NCBI RefSeq assembly: GCF_902459465.1
Contig: NC_047081.1
Span: forward strand, 1,550,001-1,614,000
Direction: 5' to 3'
DNA from: Asterias rubens
Taxonomy: Eukaryota > Echinodermata > Asteroidea > Forcipulatida > Asteriidae
DNA: 64,000 nucleotides
In this document: positions 1 through 13,700 of the stretch, piece after piece
Layout of the letters: each line of letters starts with the position of its first letter
How positions within the stretch are numbered: position 1 is the first letter of the stretch
The notes under the pieces: model-generated
Told to the model about the DNA's origin: nothing
The model's database searches: none
The model's input: the letters and a program-made list of their open reading frames with translations, nothing else
Position numbers and translations under genes: made by a program

Positions 1-167
1 CCATCTCAACATACGTCTTGACTGCATCTGGATTCTGCATAAGGGCCCTTGCGATGATGGCGTTGGGATCCTCCCTCTGTGGTGCCGTGTACCTAGACTT
101 AAAGTTAAACATCCCGATGGGCGGTCTGACCACTGGTGGACTGACGAGAGGAGGCGGCCTTGGATGC
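1..167 (-). CDS. PDZ-LIM exon 10, truncated by window edge
   Basis: Acceptor ACGACCCAG, with the Lys codon split from exon 9. It encodes [20 protein letters not shown], then [14 protein letters not shown] and a predicted helix [20 protein letters not shown] up to the window edge. The reading frame agrees with exon 9. I do not recognise the helical segment; it is not a LIM domain. Coding is open to base 1, so the exon continues beyond the window. Confidence 0.75.
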
Positions 168-3100
168 CTGGGTCGTCTTAAAACACACGACGATGAAGCA
201 GTGAAAAAGGTTTAGAACTATAGGATGGTACAACATGGGTAGTTCAAAAACAAGTCACCACAGTAGTGGTGCCAACTGATAAAAGAAGAGAACACTCTTC
301 CAAATCACATTATAAAGGATGCCCAGACTATTCAAATTGATAAGAATTTATCTTCCATCTTTTAAGAGGAATGTCAATTCCTACCTCCAGCTCCACTGAG
401 TTTCTGCATGTCTATGTTTTCTTCCTTGTAGCCCTTAACCTAGAGTGGCTTTTAGCCTTGTTTTGGGCGACTTGCATAAAAATATAAAAAAATAAAAAAT
501 AAAATAAATGCTCAAAATGTTGTCTTTTTTGACAAGTGAATAGCAATGAATTTCACGAAGCCAACAATTTATAGGTCATTCCCCTTCACACTCATACATG
601 TATAATAAGTCTCTCTGAAGCATTCAGTACAATTTAAAACCAAATGTTTGTTGTTTCATTTTCTAAATACACAGAATATTAAGAAAGCTGATATAATTTT
701 GGGGAAGATAATTCTTTTAAATCCTTTGATAGAAATTGGAAATTCCTTAAAGAGGCCGCTTTTTAGGGGCTATTCTCTCATTTTCTAAAAATGTAAAAAA
801 TAAAATTGTACGTTCTAAAATAAAATTGCAAAAAGTACTTAATGGCCTGACGTTTCGATCCTAGGCCATTAACTATTTTTTGCATTTATACTCTCGGTCC
901 ATTTGGTTGGTAAGTTATTTGCAACAGCTAATTCTATTTTCTCTAAAATAAAATTTATATAAAAATATTTTTAAAAAGCAACAAAATTCTTACGGAAGTT
1001 TGTTTTAAAATATTGAGCAATTACTTACTCAGTGACTTGTAATTTTGCTCATAACCAATACTGTACCAACCCATTAAAAAAAATCTTCCCTCTCGGTTAA
1101 ACATAAAAGATCGATGAGACAAAACACATGGCACACTCATTCAGCTCATAATCAAATACAACGCTTCCAACCAGGGTTTGCTTTTTTTGCAGCCCGGGAT
1201 CTGTCCTATGCCTTGAATTAGGTGCGCCATGCGAACATTCTAAGAATGCGAGTTATGCTGGCTGCACTTAACATGCAAGGGATTGACCCAACAAATCTCT
1301 GTATGAAAAGATAAAAGACCTTGCAAGGCTCGAAACGTCAGGTTAAATATTTTGTGTGCATTTGTACCCTAGGTTCTTTTGGTTGGTAAGTTGCTTGCAA
1401 CAGCTTATTCCACAACACATCTGCGTGGACAGTTTCAGATTTTTGACCTTAACCTTTTTTCAGCGACTAGCTAGCGAAACCAGTTTCGAGAGAATTGTAA
1501 AAACTAATATTGACAACTATGATAAATCTCAGCAAGTGTCTATAAAATAGGTTGTTTGCTCCAAAAAAAGTATAGGCAACTTTATATCGCACAGTTTAAC
1601 CGGAGAGAGGTCATTTTGCAATGATCAAGTCTACACCAAGTGATCAATAAATCATAATATATTGTACCTTCCCTTTCAGACAACCCCATATAAAGCTACC
1701 ATCATATTGGTCATGTTCTCTAAGTGAACAGATGACAATTTGCATATATGCATTACTCCAAAATGGTACCAGACTATCTGCCACTCCCAGCCTCAGTTTG
1801 GGTTTCATTGATTTACATGTGACAACAAGATGGCAGCCTGACAAGGGTCTATAATAAACTATTACGGATACAATATGAACACATAATACACTAGACAGTA
1901 GAGGGCACTGTTTTGCCTCCTACCTAAGGCCTGGACTTGAAAAGCGTCCTTAAAGAAAAAGCTACACCAATAGAAACAGTGGAACTAAAAACGAATCACA
2001 CAGCTTTTTAATCACCCAACTTGAAAATAAAACTTTGTCGAGAACAGGGCCCAATTTTAAAGAGCTGCTAAGAAAATAACATTGCTTAACAACTGTCTGC
2101 CACGCAGAAATGAGCAGGATACCAGTCACAAATTGTATATGTGACACAGTAGTTTGCCTGGTAACCTCATTTTGGTAGGCATATAATTTTGTTGTGCTTC
2201 GCCAGATTTTGAGCCTAAACAGCTCTTTGACATTGGACCTGTGCACAATTTTTCCACTTGAATTTTTTTGAGTCGATCCCCGGTAGCGTGGTATGATATC
2301 TTCGGCATAGCAGGAATGTCACATGACTGGCTCCACACGATTCCAAATGCGTTCATGCTCCCCCTTTCAATACAGCTGCACAGACATTTCTAGAACACTG
2401 TTTCCATTATTTTGTATTAAATAGAAATAATCGTTCTACAACTACTACCAGCCTGTGTTCGTGCTAAAAATACAGACAACGGACAAGGGAACGATAAACA
2501 AATATAACACCGAACTTCCCGCCCAAATTTTGCATTCTATACAAGACTAAGACTCAGTATTTGTGTTTAACTATGTATAGAAACCACACATAAACATTTC
2601 AACAATTCATAAATATTATGATCATTTAAAAGACAAAATGTTTGGGGAAAAAAATGTGCATATGAGCTACAAACACTCTACTCTTACGTTTCAAATTTTC
2701 ATTACAAGTTTTATAATTGTCCAAGACCTGGGAAGTAAGAATTCAGAGAAGAATTAAAGGTGGAACGACTACTTGAGTTATTTCCTACTTATCTAAACTA
2801 ATAAACAGCTAATTAAAAGGCAATTAAAAGGCAATTGTAGACTATGATGTTAAAAAACCGACTTCAGCAAAACAGTTCTGAACATTTCAACAGACATTCT
2901 GAAATAATTTAACCTCCGAATAGTTAATATTCAAAATTCAGTTTGGTTAATAAAAATTTACTTGGGTCAGCTTGAGGGATTTCCCCTAAAAAATATTTAA
3001 AGACCTACACATTTTCATTTCGTGCAAATTATAACAAAAAAAAGAACATTGAAATTCATACACGTAGGAGTAAAAGTTGGGATGCATCTGTTTTCAATTT

Positions 3101-6100
3101 TTATTCAGAGCAAGAATCTTGTCCTCTCACGGCACAGAAAAATGCTGTTATAGTCTGACTACTTTCACTTTCAGCTTAAAAAACAATAAAAATAAATAGG
3201 GAAGGCTTGGTTCAAGACATAACTAAGGAAAACGGAGCATACCATTCCTTTTTAGGGGGGAAGGTTTTAAAGGGAGGGAAGATTTTGTCAACTAGCAGCC
3301 ATGGATCACCATTCAGCGATACTTGACGACGATTCTGACAAAGATTTCGTGAGACTTTTTTTCCATGGAGCGTTGCTGGTAGTCGCTGGCCGAACTCATG
3401 AAGCCTTCTATTCTTTTAGAAGATTAATTATCCGTAGATATCACACTAGCATCAGCTAATGAATTATTCAACACCTACATTTTCAAAAGCACCACCTAAA
3501 GTCAAGTCTACTATTACAAGCTTGCAAGGACAATACCATATGCAATGCCCTTTTTTATCAACATATATTTTCTACTTTTCTTGTTTATGTTCCCGTTCGA
3601 CATGAAGTTAATTTTTTCCCTGAAGTAGAGAGTGCCAGAATCAAAACTACAGCCCTAATAAAAATCGGCACTGCCGAGTTTTCTTTGCTGTTCGAAAGGA
3701 AAATTTGACGCGAAACATCTGACATTTGGAAATGGACACAAATAGGGACGAGCAATCCTTTACATGTATCAAGATTCCGTCCACACCAGCTGGCTGCTGT
3801 TTGCGGGATTCAGCAAAGTAACAACCCTTAGACAACACCGAAGGAATCTCCCCTGACCTTAAATGTGACAACTCAGAATAAAGTAGGGGATTCTAGTCTT
3901 ACTGCTGCTCTTGATGAAAGACCAACTTAAAGCAGATGCTGTTCACGATGTAAAGCGTTATCGTCATTTGCTTGTAATGTATAGTTGTGCAGCAATAGTT
4001 GCTTTAAACACTCCTTTTGAAATGAACATCTACTTGAAGCAGATACTTTTCACGTCATAAAAACACCAAACTATACAATCCTTTTGAAGTCCTACTAAGG
4101 AAATTTGCTTTTGGGTGTTATTGGTAAAAGCTGGTTAGCTTTTATTAGATTTTGCAAAATGTTGGTTACAAAATAATGAATTTGTGATTTACTTTTCTGG
4201 GTTTGTGTGTTTTGTTTTTAAGTGTTAGCCCTAGATATGCATGAGGGTTTTAGTGCATATTATGTAAATGATCGTCAGCATTAGACGTCAGTATATGAAT
4301 TTGTGGCAATAATATTTTCAAATGGAGCCAAGATGGTGAGAGATTTTTACACCATGGCGAGAAATGTTTTGCGCAACAAATTTAATGAGCAGCTCAATGA
4401 AATGAAATAATTCTTCATAGCCAGATGCTGCGAAAATGGTACTGACGTAAAATTGGTGCTGATGTAAGAAAGTTGCTTTTACGATCTGTGGGTCGTTTTC
4501 AAAAGGTTGTTTTCAAGGTCATTATTTAGAGTTTAAAGGCTATTTTGAAATAAGCATTTAAGGTGTGACCTTTTAGAATGGTCATTTTAAAATAAGCCTT
4601 CAAAATATGACCCTAAAACAAATGACCTCACAAACGACCTTCTAGTAATAAACCATTAAACAAAGATGGAAGGACGTTATCAGCCACGACCTGAGATATG
4701 ACCCATAAGTGCGCAGCTTCCATTTTGTTGTTTATTTGATCAGCGAAAGGGGAGAGATTATGATTGGTTTCTTTTAGTTTTAATAATGAAAAAAAAAGAT
4801 GATTGATAACTTACTTGTCCTGGGGTGCACTGTAGTGTTGTTGAGCTGGCGGCTGGGATGGTTTGTAGTGTTGTTGAGCTGGCGGCTGGGATGGTTTGTA
4901 GTGTTGTGTGGCAGGAGGAGGGGGTGCGCTGTAGGGTTTTGCGGCAGGGGGAGCGCTGTGGTGCTGCGCCGTGGTCGGTTGGGACGAAGAGCCGTTGGTG
5001 TATGATGGGCTGCTGCTGGAATAGAAAACAAACCGATACAAATGCCCGTCCCAATAGGAAAGTGGTAACTATGTCTTGGTATCTTGGTGGTTGAGATATT
5101 TTAGGTAATATTTATGAGGTTTTTGGAAAGTTGTAGGTTCGAATCCTGGTTTGGCTGTTGAAATAAAATAGAAACTGATACAAATGCCCGTTCACAGAGG
5201 ACAAAACCCGGCGGAAACTATCTTTGATATCTTGGTGGGATTTGATGTAATAAGAGGTGTTGGAAAGTTGTGGGTTCGAATCCCGGTTCGGCCGTAAGCT
5301 TTGACTGTTCAGTTTGAAGCAGAGCTTGCAGAATCGTTGAGTAGACAAAACCTAGTCCTCCGATGGATTGGCGGACACAAGTGGCGATTCATCAAATTGA
5401 GACAGAGTACCAGGAAGAAGGAGTTCCAGGGTAGCCTGGCTTTTGCAAATCTTCACTCAGCCCTACTCCCTGGAATGCATTAGATAATCATCCAAGTTTG
5501 AGCCCTGGAAGCCGACAGCAAAAAGTCTGATGGACCAAAGTCAACAACTACCCTGAGATCATGAGGCAATACGATAACACCAATGGCCAGCAAATAAGCA
5601 TGAAGCTTGAAGACAAATCAGTCTGGTCCCCTTTCATGAAGTGACATTTACAACTACAAATGTACAGTCGTATACAGGGAACATGACAAAAATGGTGGCA
5701 GCTGGATACAAACTTGCCAAGAAACAAAAACATTATTTCCACAAATTCAACAGTCCATTTAATTTCTCCAAAACTCGGATGTGGTCATAGTCATACATGT
5801 TCAAGTATTGTGGAGCATTTTAAAATTAAATATTTTTATGGGAAGTCACACACACAAATGTTACATATGTTTGAGTTTACTCAATAAGAGTAAGTATTAG
5901 GAACAACCCGGTTTAAAATTGCACACTTAAAATAAATAGTTAAAAAACCTTATGAGCTATTTTTCTATAAAAAAAGATATACATAGATACCATAAATATC
6001 TTTCTACATATTATAAATACTATATTGTTATAGGTATATGATAATACCTTCTATTATGGTGTTACAATACTCTATATTTCATAAACTGTAAGAGTTTCAA

Positions 6101-9100
6101 CTTCAAACTATTCCTATGACAAAACTTTGGTTGATTTCCTATGATTTCCTAAGGGAAGGTATATGCCTGGTTTTTGGAACAGTGCAATTGTATTTATCCC
6201 ATACAATAGTAGATGTATAACAAATCTAACATGTGCAAATTTCATTTCAAAAGGTGGTCATTAATTGAGATACCCCCCCCCCCAAAAAAAAAAATCCGAA
6301 GCGAATATGTCCACCGGGAAGAACAATCCGCAGTAGGAATACACAATCTGAGAAACGTTTCTTCTCAGGTTCAAATTTTGGGCCTTAAAACAGATATCTT
6401 TTTACAGAACCACATAACTTCAAAGTGAAATTTTTCTCCAAATGCTTTATACTATCGAAAGCTGCTGTGGGCTTCTATAATAAACCAAAAGTTGTTATTG
6501 CCATTAATTTGATGAATGTTTACCAAATGTATACCTTCCCTTTAAGACAGAGAATAGGCACAGAATCCACACAAAAACCATGGTCTCCCAGAGAAGGTAC
6601 AATATATTACCAAAGTGACACAAAATATCACTTGTTGAAGAGCATCTGCAATAAACTTCAGTCACAAACAAATTGTCTATTACTTTTGAATTTCAGACTG
6701 GAAGACTGCGCAAAAACAAAACCTTGGAATCAATTTACATTCTTCCATGAAAGATATTGGTTGACAATTAGAAGATTGAGCATAACCTTTCAAAAGGTCA
6801 CATGACAAAAGGTCAAATGTCCTGTCACAGACAGTGTACCAGCTGGCATTGTATTTAACTAAAGGGTAAAAGTATGGTTACCACTTTTCCAAAAACAAAA
6901 TGGCCACTGCACTGGTTTCCTGTATTAACGGTGCTGCATTATTATCTACATGAACTGCTGTACATAAACCAGTGTACTACACCTATGTCACGCATACTCT
7001 ATCCCCATGAGGGCAGTACAACTGTTGAATTTTTGGCATGATTTCAAATTCAGAGTTTTAAGAATCTTCCGGGAAAACAAATCAAAACAAAATTTCCTTT
7101 CTCAGCTCCGCAGCACTGGTTGTCTCCACTCAAAATTAAACAGATACCAACAATATTTTTCTGAAATCCAAAAAGTTTCAGTGATTTTCTTCTTCTTTTT
7201 CTTCATCAAAATTGCTAGAAGTATACATTATGCAAATATGGCAACAATGTGGCAATTTTTTTTTTGAGGCAAGACTATAAATTGACAAAGCATACAAAAT
7301 CAGACACACAAATAAAAAGTCAAAGACAACTTACGTTTTGTGACAGTAGCACCATACAACACACACGATCCACTACAAACATGTAAACGTCTTTTCTCAG
7401 AAAATTAAATATTTTAAGAGGGGGTTGAAATCGGATACGATTAAAAAATAAATAACTTGGACGGAGACTGAGTTCTATCACCAGACGATGTAGAAATCAG
7501 ACTGGGCATGGTTCCTGAATCGGTCGACCATCATCGCCAAGCGACAAACATTCCTCCTTGACTTCTGGCATTTACAGAACCTCTCCGCACATGCGTGGTA
7601 CCGATTAAGTATCACTGGTGACCGGTATTTGAGATACCCAGCTTGTCAGATTTAAAGATGAGCGATCTATTAAGGCTGTGGGTTTGGGGCGACCAGGGGT
7701 GGATTTCACAAAGAGTGAAGACTAGTCTTATCTAGAGTCAGGATGAGCTACTGGTCCCAACTTAGGACTAGACTTAAGTATATAACTCCTATATATTCCT
7801 GGGACTAGTCCTTAAGTTACCTTCATGAAACCGACCCCAGGGCATCTAAGGAGTGTATTTGTCTTGGTTTAAAGTTATATTGCTCGGACTTTTTTCATTG
7901 AATACAAAAATGGTTTTAGCCCAAGCCAAAAGCACCTAATCCAAGGCAACGTGTCATTTATTTTAATTTTAGGAATTGAACCAAGATTGTGAAGTCCCTT
8001 TAAAACCTGACAATGCTAGAACACAGCTGGTAATTTATCTCTCAATCTTCATGTAAAATAAAAGGGAACCAGTAAAGCGATACGGCTAAATAAATACAAT
8101 TTTTAACTGGTAACATATATGAAATTGCGACCTCGTAATAAAGAGCCACAGAAACAATTCTCAAATCAATTTTATCTTCTGACGATTAATTTTTAACAAA
8201 ATCGAAATATTGTCATCTTCAAATCTGTACTGCCCCTTTAAGCTCTATGCAACTGTCAACCATGAATTCCTTAAATACTTTCTGAGCCACGATCTTTCGG
8301 TATTCCCTTTGAACTTGGGTTAAAGTCAAAACTCTCACCATGGAAAGTCCACGCTTCATGTTTCTATAACATTTTATTCTCCGAGAGACATAGAAAATTC
8401 TTCAGAACTTGAGATTGTCTGTCATTTCAAAGACTCTAGTCTGTACAATTGCAGGACAAAATATTATAAAATATTACTATCTTGGTCTTGTACCCAAGCT
8501 TCATTCATCTACCACTATAAAACATACATCTCAAGGCACTTCAAGGTTTTTGTGACTAAATTGTTACCCAACTATTCTGAATACATAGGCCTACTTATTG
8601 CATAGGTTTGATAAATATTCTTTAATAAATAAATAAATCACAGCAGTACTCTAGAATGTCATTGACTTAGGAAAACTTTGTGGCCAATCAGCAGCTCTTT
8701 TGCACAAACACACTCATTTTCTGACTCTGGGTCGATTTGATTGGCTCCTTTGGATGTTGCCTCCTTGTGATTGGGCAGAAAGGCCCCTGAATCAGCATAG
8801 CAATAAATGCCAGTGGCAACTGTTTTGCATAAGCTCCCTCTTTTGGCTGACTCTCTCTCCTTCTGATTGGTCGCTTTGTGTTCCAGCTTGTTGCTGATTG
8901 GATGAAGGGGCCCCTGAACCAGCACAGGCAGCTTTACCAATTCCTGCCGATAGAGGGCAGAAGGGGAGAGAGTCAGCACAAAGAGTGAAGTTTGGTCTTG
9001 TTTAAAACATCTTTTCATTCCAGGGTCAAAGGTCATCGAGGTATCTGTAGCAATCACAGCATGCACCCTCTTACCCCGCTCCTAAAAGGGCTCAACAAGG

Positions 9101-10730
9101 ACAAACTATCTTTAACTTAACTTAAAAATTTGAATCTGAGAAAGACTTCAGGCCAGAGCCTTTCTCTCATCAGACATCCTAAAGTGAAAAAAAAAATTGA
9201 ACAAGGGTTTTTTTCTTTCGTTCATTATTTTCAGGGAACTTCGATGTCTAATAAAGCGAACACTTTCACATGTTTATTATTTTATCCATAGTTGGGATAC
9301 ACCGAGTCAGACCACTAGTCCTTAACAATTACCAAACGTGTTCAGTGCCTTGAAAACAATTTGGAAAGATCCAGCAGTTTAAAAGTTCACCAGCGACAAG
9401 GAAGAAATAAACAAGCTTAATCTTATTTGTCGAAGTAAGAGAATGTTTTGTTATCGTCTACATTCAGCTGAATATTGGTTACAGCATTATGATTTTTTTA
9501 AGAGAACATTCCAATGTATGAGTTTTAATAAACACGCCACATCATCTGCCTCTTTAAGTTTCAACTAATTTTATGGCAAAGCATCAAATGATCCTTTCGG
9601 TTTAGGACTACTGTTTACTTTCATATAAACATTCTTATTTTGATCTGGCAAATTGAAATAAGAATCCACGATTTGGAAACAAGTTTCTCACCTAAGAGTC
9701 AATACTCAGGGATGTGATAGGCTGTTGAGGAAAAAAATCTAAACCATTCTGAGCACAAAGCGCGAAACTTGCATGCAAGCTCGAAAAATAGCGAGCACGA
9801 AGCCCAATATCACGATTTATTTTTGGTTTTAAAAACCCTTCTCTGCAATCTGGGGGTTATATAATTGTTTTAACCTTTTTTATTTATTTTTTTATTTATT
9901 TTTTATTTTTATTGATCTTTAAAAAAAAAAGGTTGGGAGAAAAAAAAAAACACTGGCACTCTTTTTCGATCGGTTATACAAATATATCACATCCCTAAAA
10001 TGCTTCCGACAAAACAAGTCTTCAGGACAGTTGGTTTCATGCAGAAATCTTCAGGACTTTTGTTTTCTTGCAGAAAAGTTTCTCAGATCAAAAATGTTTT
10101 TTGTATCCCTCTCCATAAAACAACATCCCTTTAAAGAAAATCATTTCTCAAGATGTTTAACATCAACAGCTGCAGTGCTTCTCTTTCCAATTAAGTTTCC
10201 ATAGCCATTAATATTTGGAGTAATTACCAAAGGTATACCCTCCCTTTAAGAAATCCCTGTATTTGTATAGTCTGGTCTGCCTTGAAGTGTATAGTGACCC
10301 AGACTTAATTTAAGGTCTTGTAAAAACACATTGGGGGGATTTACACTCCGATGATTAAGAAATGGCAGGAGATATTTTTAACGGATGATTCATCTTTGAC
10401 ATATGTATGCACGACATTCCCAAACTGACACTCTGAGGTCAAACATATAATTAACTTTAAAGGGAAGGTATCCTTTAGTAAAGAGACTAGGCATAGCTAG
10501 GTAAAATCAAAAGTAAAATACTTGACTCCACAAAATGGCGTGCCGTGTTACGTGTCAGTTCAAAATGTATAAGGAAAACTGAAAGTTTTGAGGCATTTTT
10601 GTTTGGATCATTATAATTCTACTTTTCGAGGGTCGTGGGTTCGAATCCCACCCGAGTAACATGCCTGTGATATTTTTTCACAGGACTCGGGAAAGTACTG
10701 AGTATACAGTGCTAACACACATCGGTGTAT

Positions 10731-10761
<31 letters not shown>

Positions 10762-13700
10762 CAATTCTACTTTTAAAACATGAAAAGTGACAGCCTAACT
10801 GTCCCAGGTCTCTGGCAGAAAGGGCCAGTCCCTTAATAGCAAGCAACATTCAACGCCTCTTGTGCTTTCTTCTCATGGAGCTGACTGAGATTCCTGAGAT
10901 CCTCCGTCGACAAAAATTATCCCCCACACCAAGAGGATGTTTTCAACAACTGCCAAATTCCTCCTCTGCAGCCGATCTAAAGACGGCCTCCAAAAAATTA
11001 CTTAATTTTCTCTTTTTTTATGGTCGACCCCGGTCTTATAGCTGACAATTTCTCTCGCTGCGTGATAACCTGACTGGGTTCGTTACGTGGTTACCGTGAC
11101 AAAGGTACCAAGAACTGTATGTGATAAATACTTATCCATGGCAGGGTACCAACTGTCTAAACTGATAATCGAATGCCTTATTTTTTATTTATTTTTACTT
11201 CAGCAAACCAGGTGTGTCTGAGCTGGTAAACTGGAGTATTAATGTTAAAATTATGCAGGAATGTTGTATCCCTTGGTTGTAGGGCACTAGCTGAAATGAA
11301 TGCCATCTTTGTAGACTACAGGGAACCAACTGTGTCTGAGTTGGTGACCCGTTGAAATAGGGCAGACGCCCTTAAAGAAGAGAACCCATAAGGGTCTTGG
11401 TTTCTTTACCAGTAAGGTTGAGGCAAAACACATCTCTTGAGTGTTTTGGGACACCTTCGGATGAGATCAACACGTACGTAAGAACTGATTATTTCCAGTA
11501 TCTTGAACTTTTTTACGGGATGTGAAGTAAGTTTTAATCCATCGAGCATCCATTGTACATGTAGCACATCCACAATCAACACAAGCAGGCTTCGAATTAC
11601 TCACCAGAAGGACTTATTAATTGGAGCAAGCGCCATGAGCACTTTCGTGAATAACGGCGCTATAAAAGACGTCAATTTTATTAGAAGTACATGAAGTAAT
11701 GACCAGCGACGCGACCAGGATTCGAACCCACTTTCTGGATTGTTGACGATTCCGTTCGACAGTCAGGTTTGACCCCAACGATGTAATCCAAGACGGAAGG
11801 GGGAACCAAACAGCAGTATTGCATCAAAATTGGTTCAATCCAAAGCTAACTGGAGTTGCACTCAAACCCCCAAATTAATGCTTTTGAAGCTGTTGAAACT
11901 TGGGTATATAACTAACTCAACCACCAAGATACCCAAACAGAATCAAGGGTACAACAGTAATACAAATTAAGCAGTTTGTAACCTTGGCCCTTTTCGAAAC
12001 GACGGATTCAGCTTTGGATTAGGCTCTGGCTAGCTTGGCCCCGCCGGTTGTTTTGACAATTGTGCGTGCTTTGCATATACGCGCTCAGGGCTTCAGACGA
12101 GAGAACTGAGCCTCAAGGCGAATCCAAAGCCGAAGCCATGGTTTGGAAAAGAGCCATAGAATGAAAAGGCAAAAATTTAACAACAGAGCGGCCATCTTTG
12201 TCTACTTGTAGTTCCCACCATCAGCAATGAGATAACTACTGTTTCATCCTCCAATGACTGGGACCAGACTATTCTCTTGAAGTGACAACATGGTTATTGA
12301 TTGTATTTTTTTTGGGGGGGGGGGGATCAGGGAATTTGTGGTTGTTTGTGTGCATACTCCATGTTGCTAGGCATCAGGCTTTTCCACTAGCACTTGGCCA
12401 GAGGACCACTGCTAAAAGAATGCTAGTCTGGTGCCATCAGATATCAGTATCAACTAGTGTACTTCAGAATGAAACAAGACAAAGATGGGCGCTGTTGATG
12501 TTATACAATGTAATCTGTCTTACCCAGCTGATGCGTCCATACGTGCTTGCCTCTCACAGTTGTGGCAGTACTCCTTCCCTTGAACAGTGAAGAATCCTGA
12601 GGTGGCGGGGGAAAAAATGAGATAGAATAAAAACCAAAATGACACACTAAAATACTCTTCAGTCTCCTGACGATGACTAGAGCAGGCTAAGACCGTGTCG
12701 TAAACGACAGCTACGGCTTTGGCTAGATTTCCTTGTCATTGTGCGTTGAAGTATAGAACGTCCTTAGCAACACCCTTAGAAACAGTCATAGCTATAGCTG
12801 CTATTTCGGATATGGCCAAAATAAGGTTTGCCGTGACACCATGAAACAAATCTCTTTTGTGAGTAGTGTTGGCTCTGAGAAGGGCCAAGTACTGCAGGTT
12901 TAGTCAAAATGTTGTGACCAATTAAGAGAACTCACTGCTTGGCAGTGAAGTTTTTATTTTATGTATCGCCCAACTCATAAGGCTTGACGACCACTTCAAG
13001 ATGAGGACTTCACTTAACTGATTTGGGCTATCGACCCAAACTGCCACCAGGGGCACGTTGCCACCAACTCCTGGGGCTGATTACAGGGTGTACCCCTTCA
13101 CTGACCGTAAGGATGTAGGCATGGGTGTCATCCATTAGGGGCCTGCAGCCGCATTCACAAAACGCAAGGATTAATCCTATCTCGAGTTAGGACGAGTAAC
13201 TCATCCTAACTTAGGATGGGTGAAATGTGTCCTAACCTCTTTGGATACAGATTTTAACTCGTCCTAAGTCCTAAGATCAATCTTAGTTTGGAAGAGTTTG
13301 GTGAAACCGATGGCTGGTTGGTAGAGCAGAATGAACTACATGTACCTTCCATCTTTTTTGAAGCAATTATGGTTTACCTTTCTCAAGGACACAATGGGAG
13401 ACTTTCTGGGACGATAGAGGGCAGCAGACTTACCGGGTAAATCCATTGTTCTCAGAATTATGCGCATGTTCAGAACTACGTAAACAATGGAAATTTACCC
13501 GGTATGTCTGCTGCCACCTAGCGTTGGAAAGTCTCCTATTGTCCTGACCGGGATCCGAATCCAAACTCTGCTGCTGACAGCACCAGGGCATGGATCCAGT
13601 GAACTAGACTGCTCTGCCACGACACGCCACATAATGAAATGAAATCGGACGAGAGGGATACATTAATAGGATCTTACCCTTGTTCTTGAGAGGGCCGTCG

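Larger units (their letters stand above)
5296..12523 (-). other. PDZ-LIM intron 8, remainder (7.2 kb)
   Basis: Non-coding intron with SINE and foldback copies (7692-7840, 10610-10762, 11986-12155) and a family A fragment near 9205-9357. The 8.66-9.07 kb open frame has no family resemblance and is treated as chance. Confidence 0.6.

Noticed and set aside
6425-6805. 126-codon open frame in PDZ-LIM intron 8
   Set aside because: Antisense to the gene, no recognisable domain and no conserved pattern.
8659-9066. 135-codon minus-strand open frame in PDZ-LIM intron 8
   Set aside because: It contains repeated GGCCCCTGAA(T/C)CAGCA and TGATTGG phrases typical of a local repeat, and no phase-compatible splice sites connect it to exons 8 or 9.
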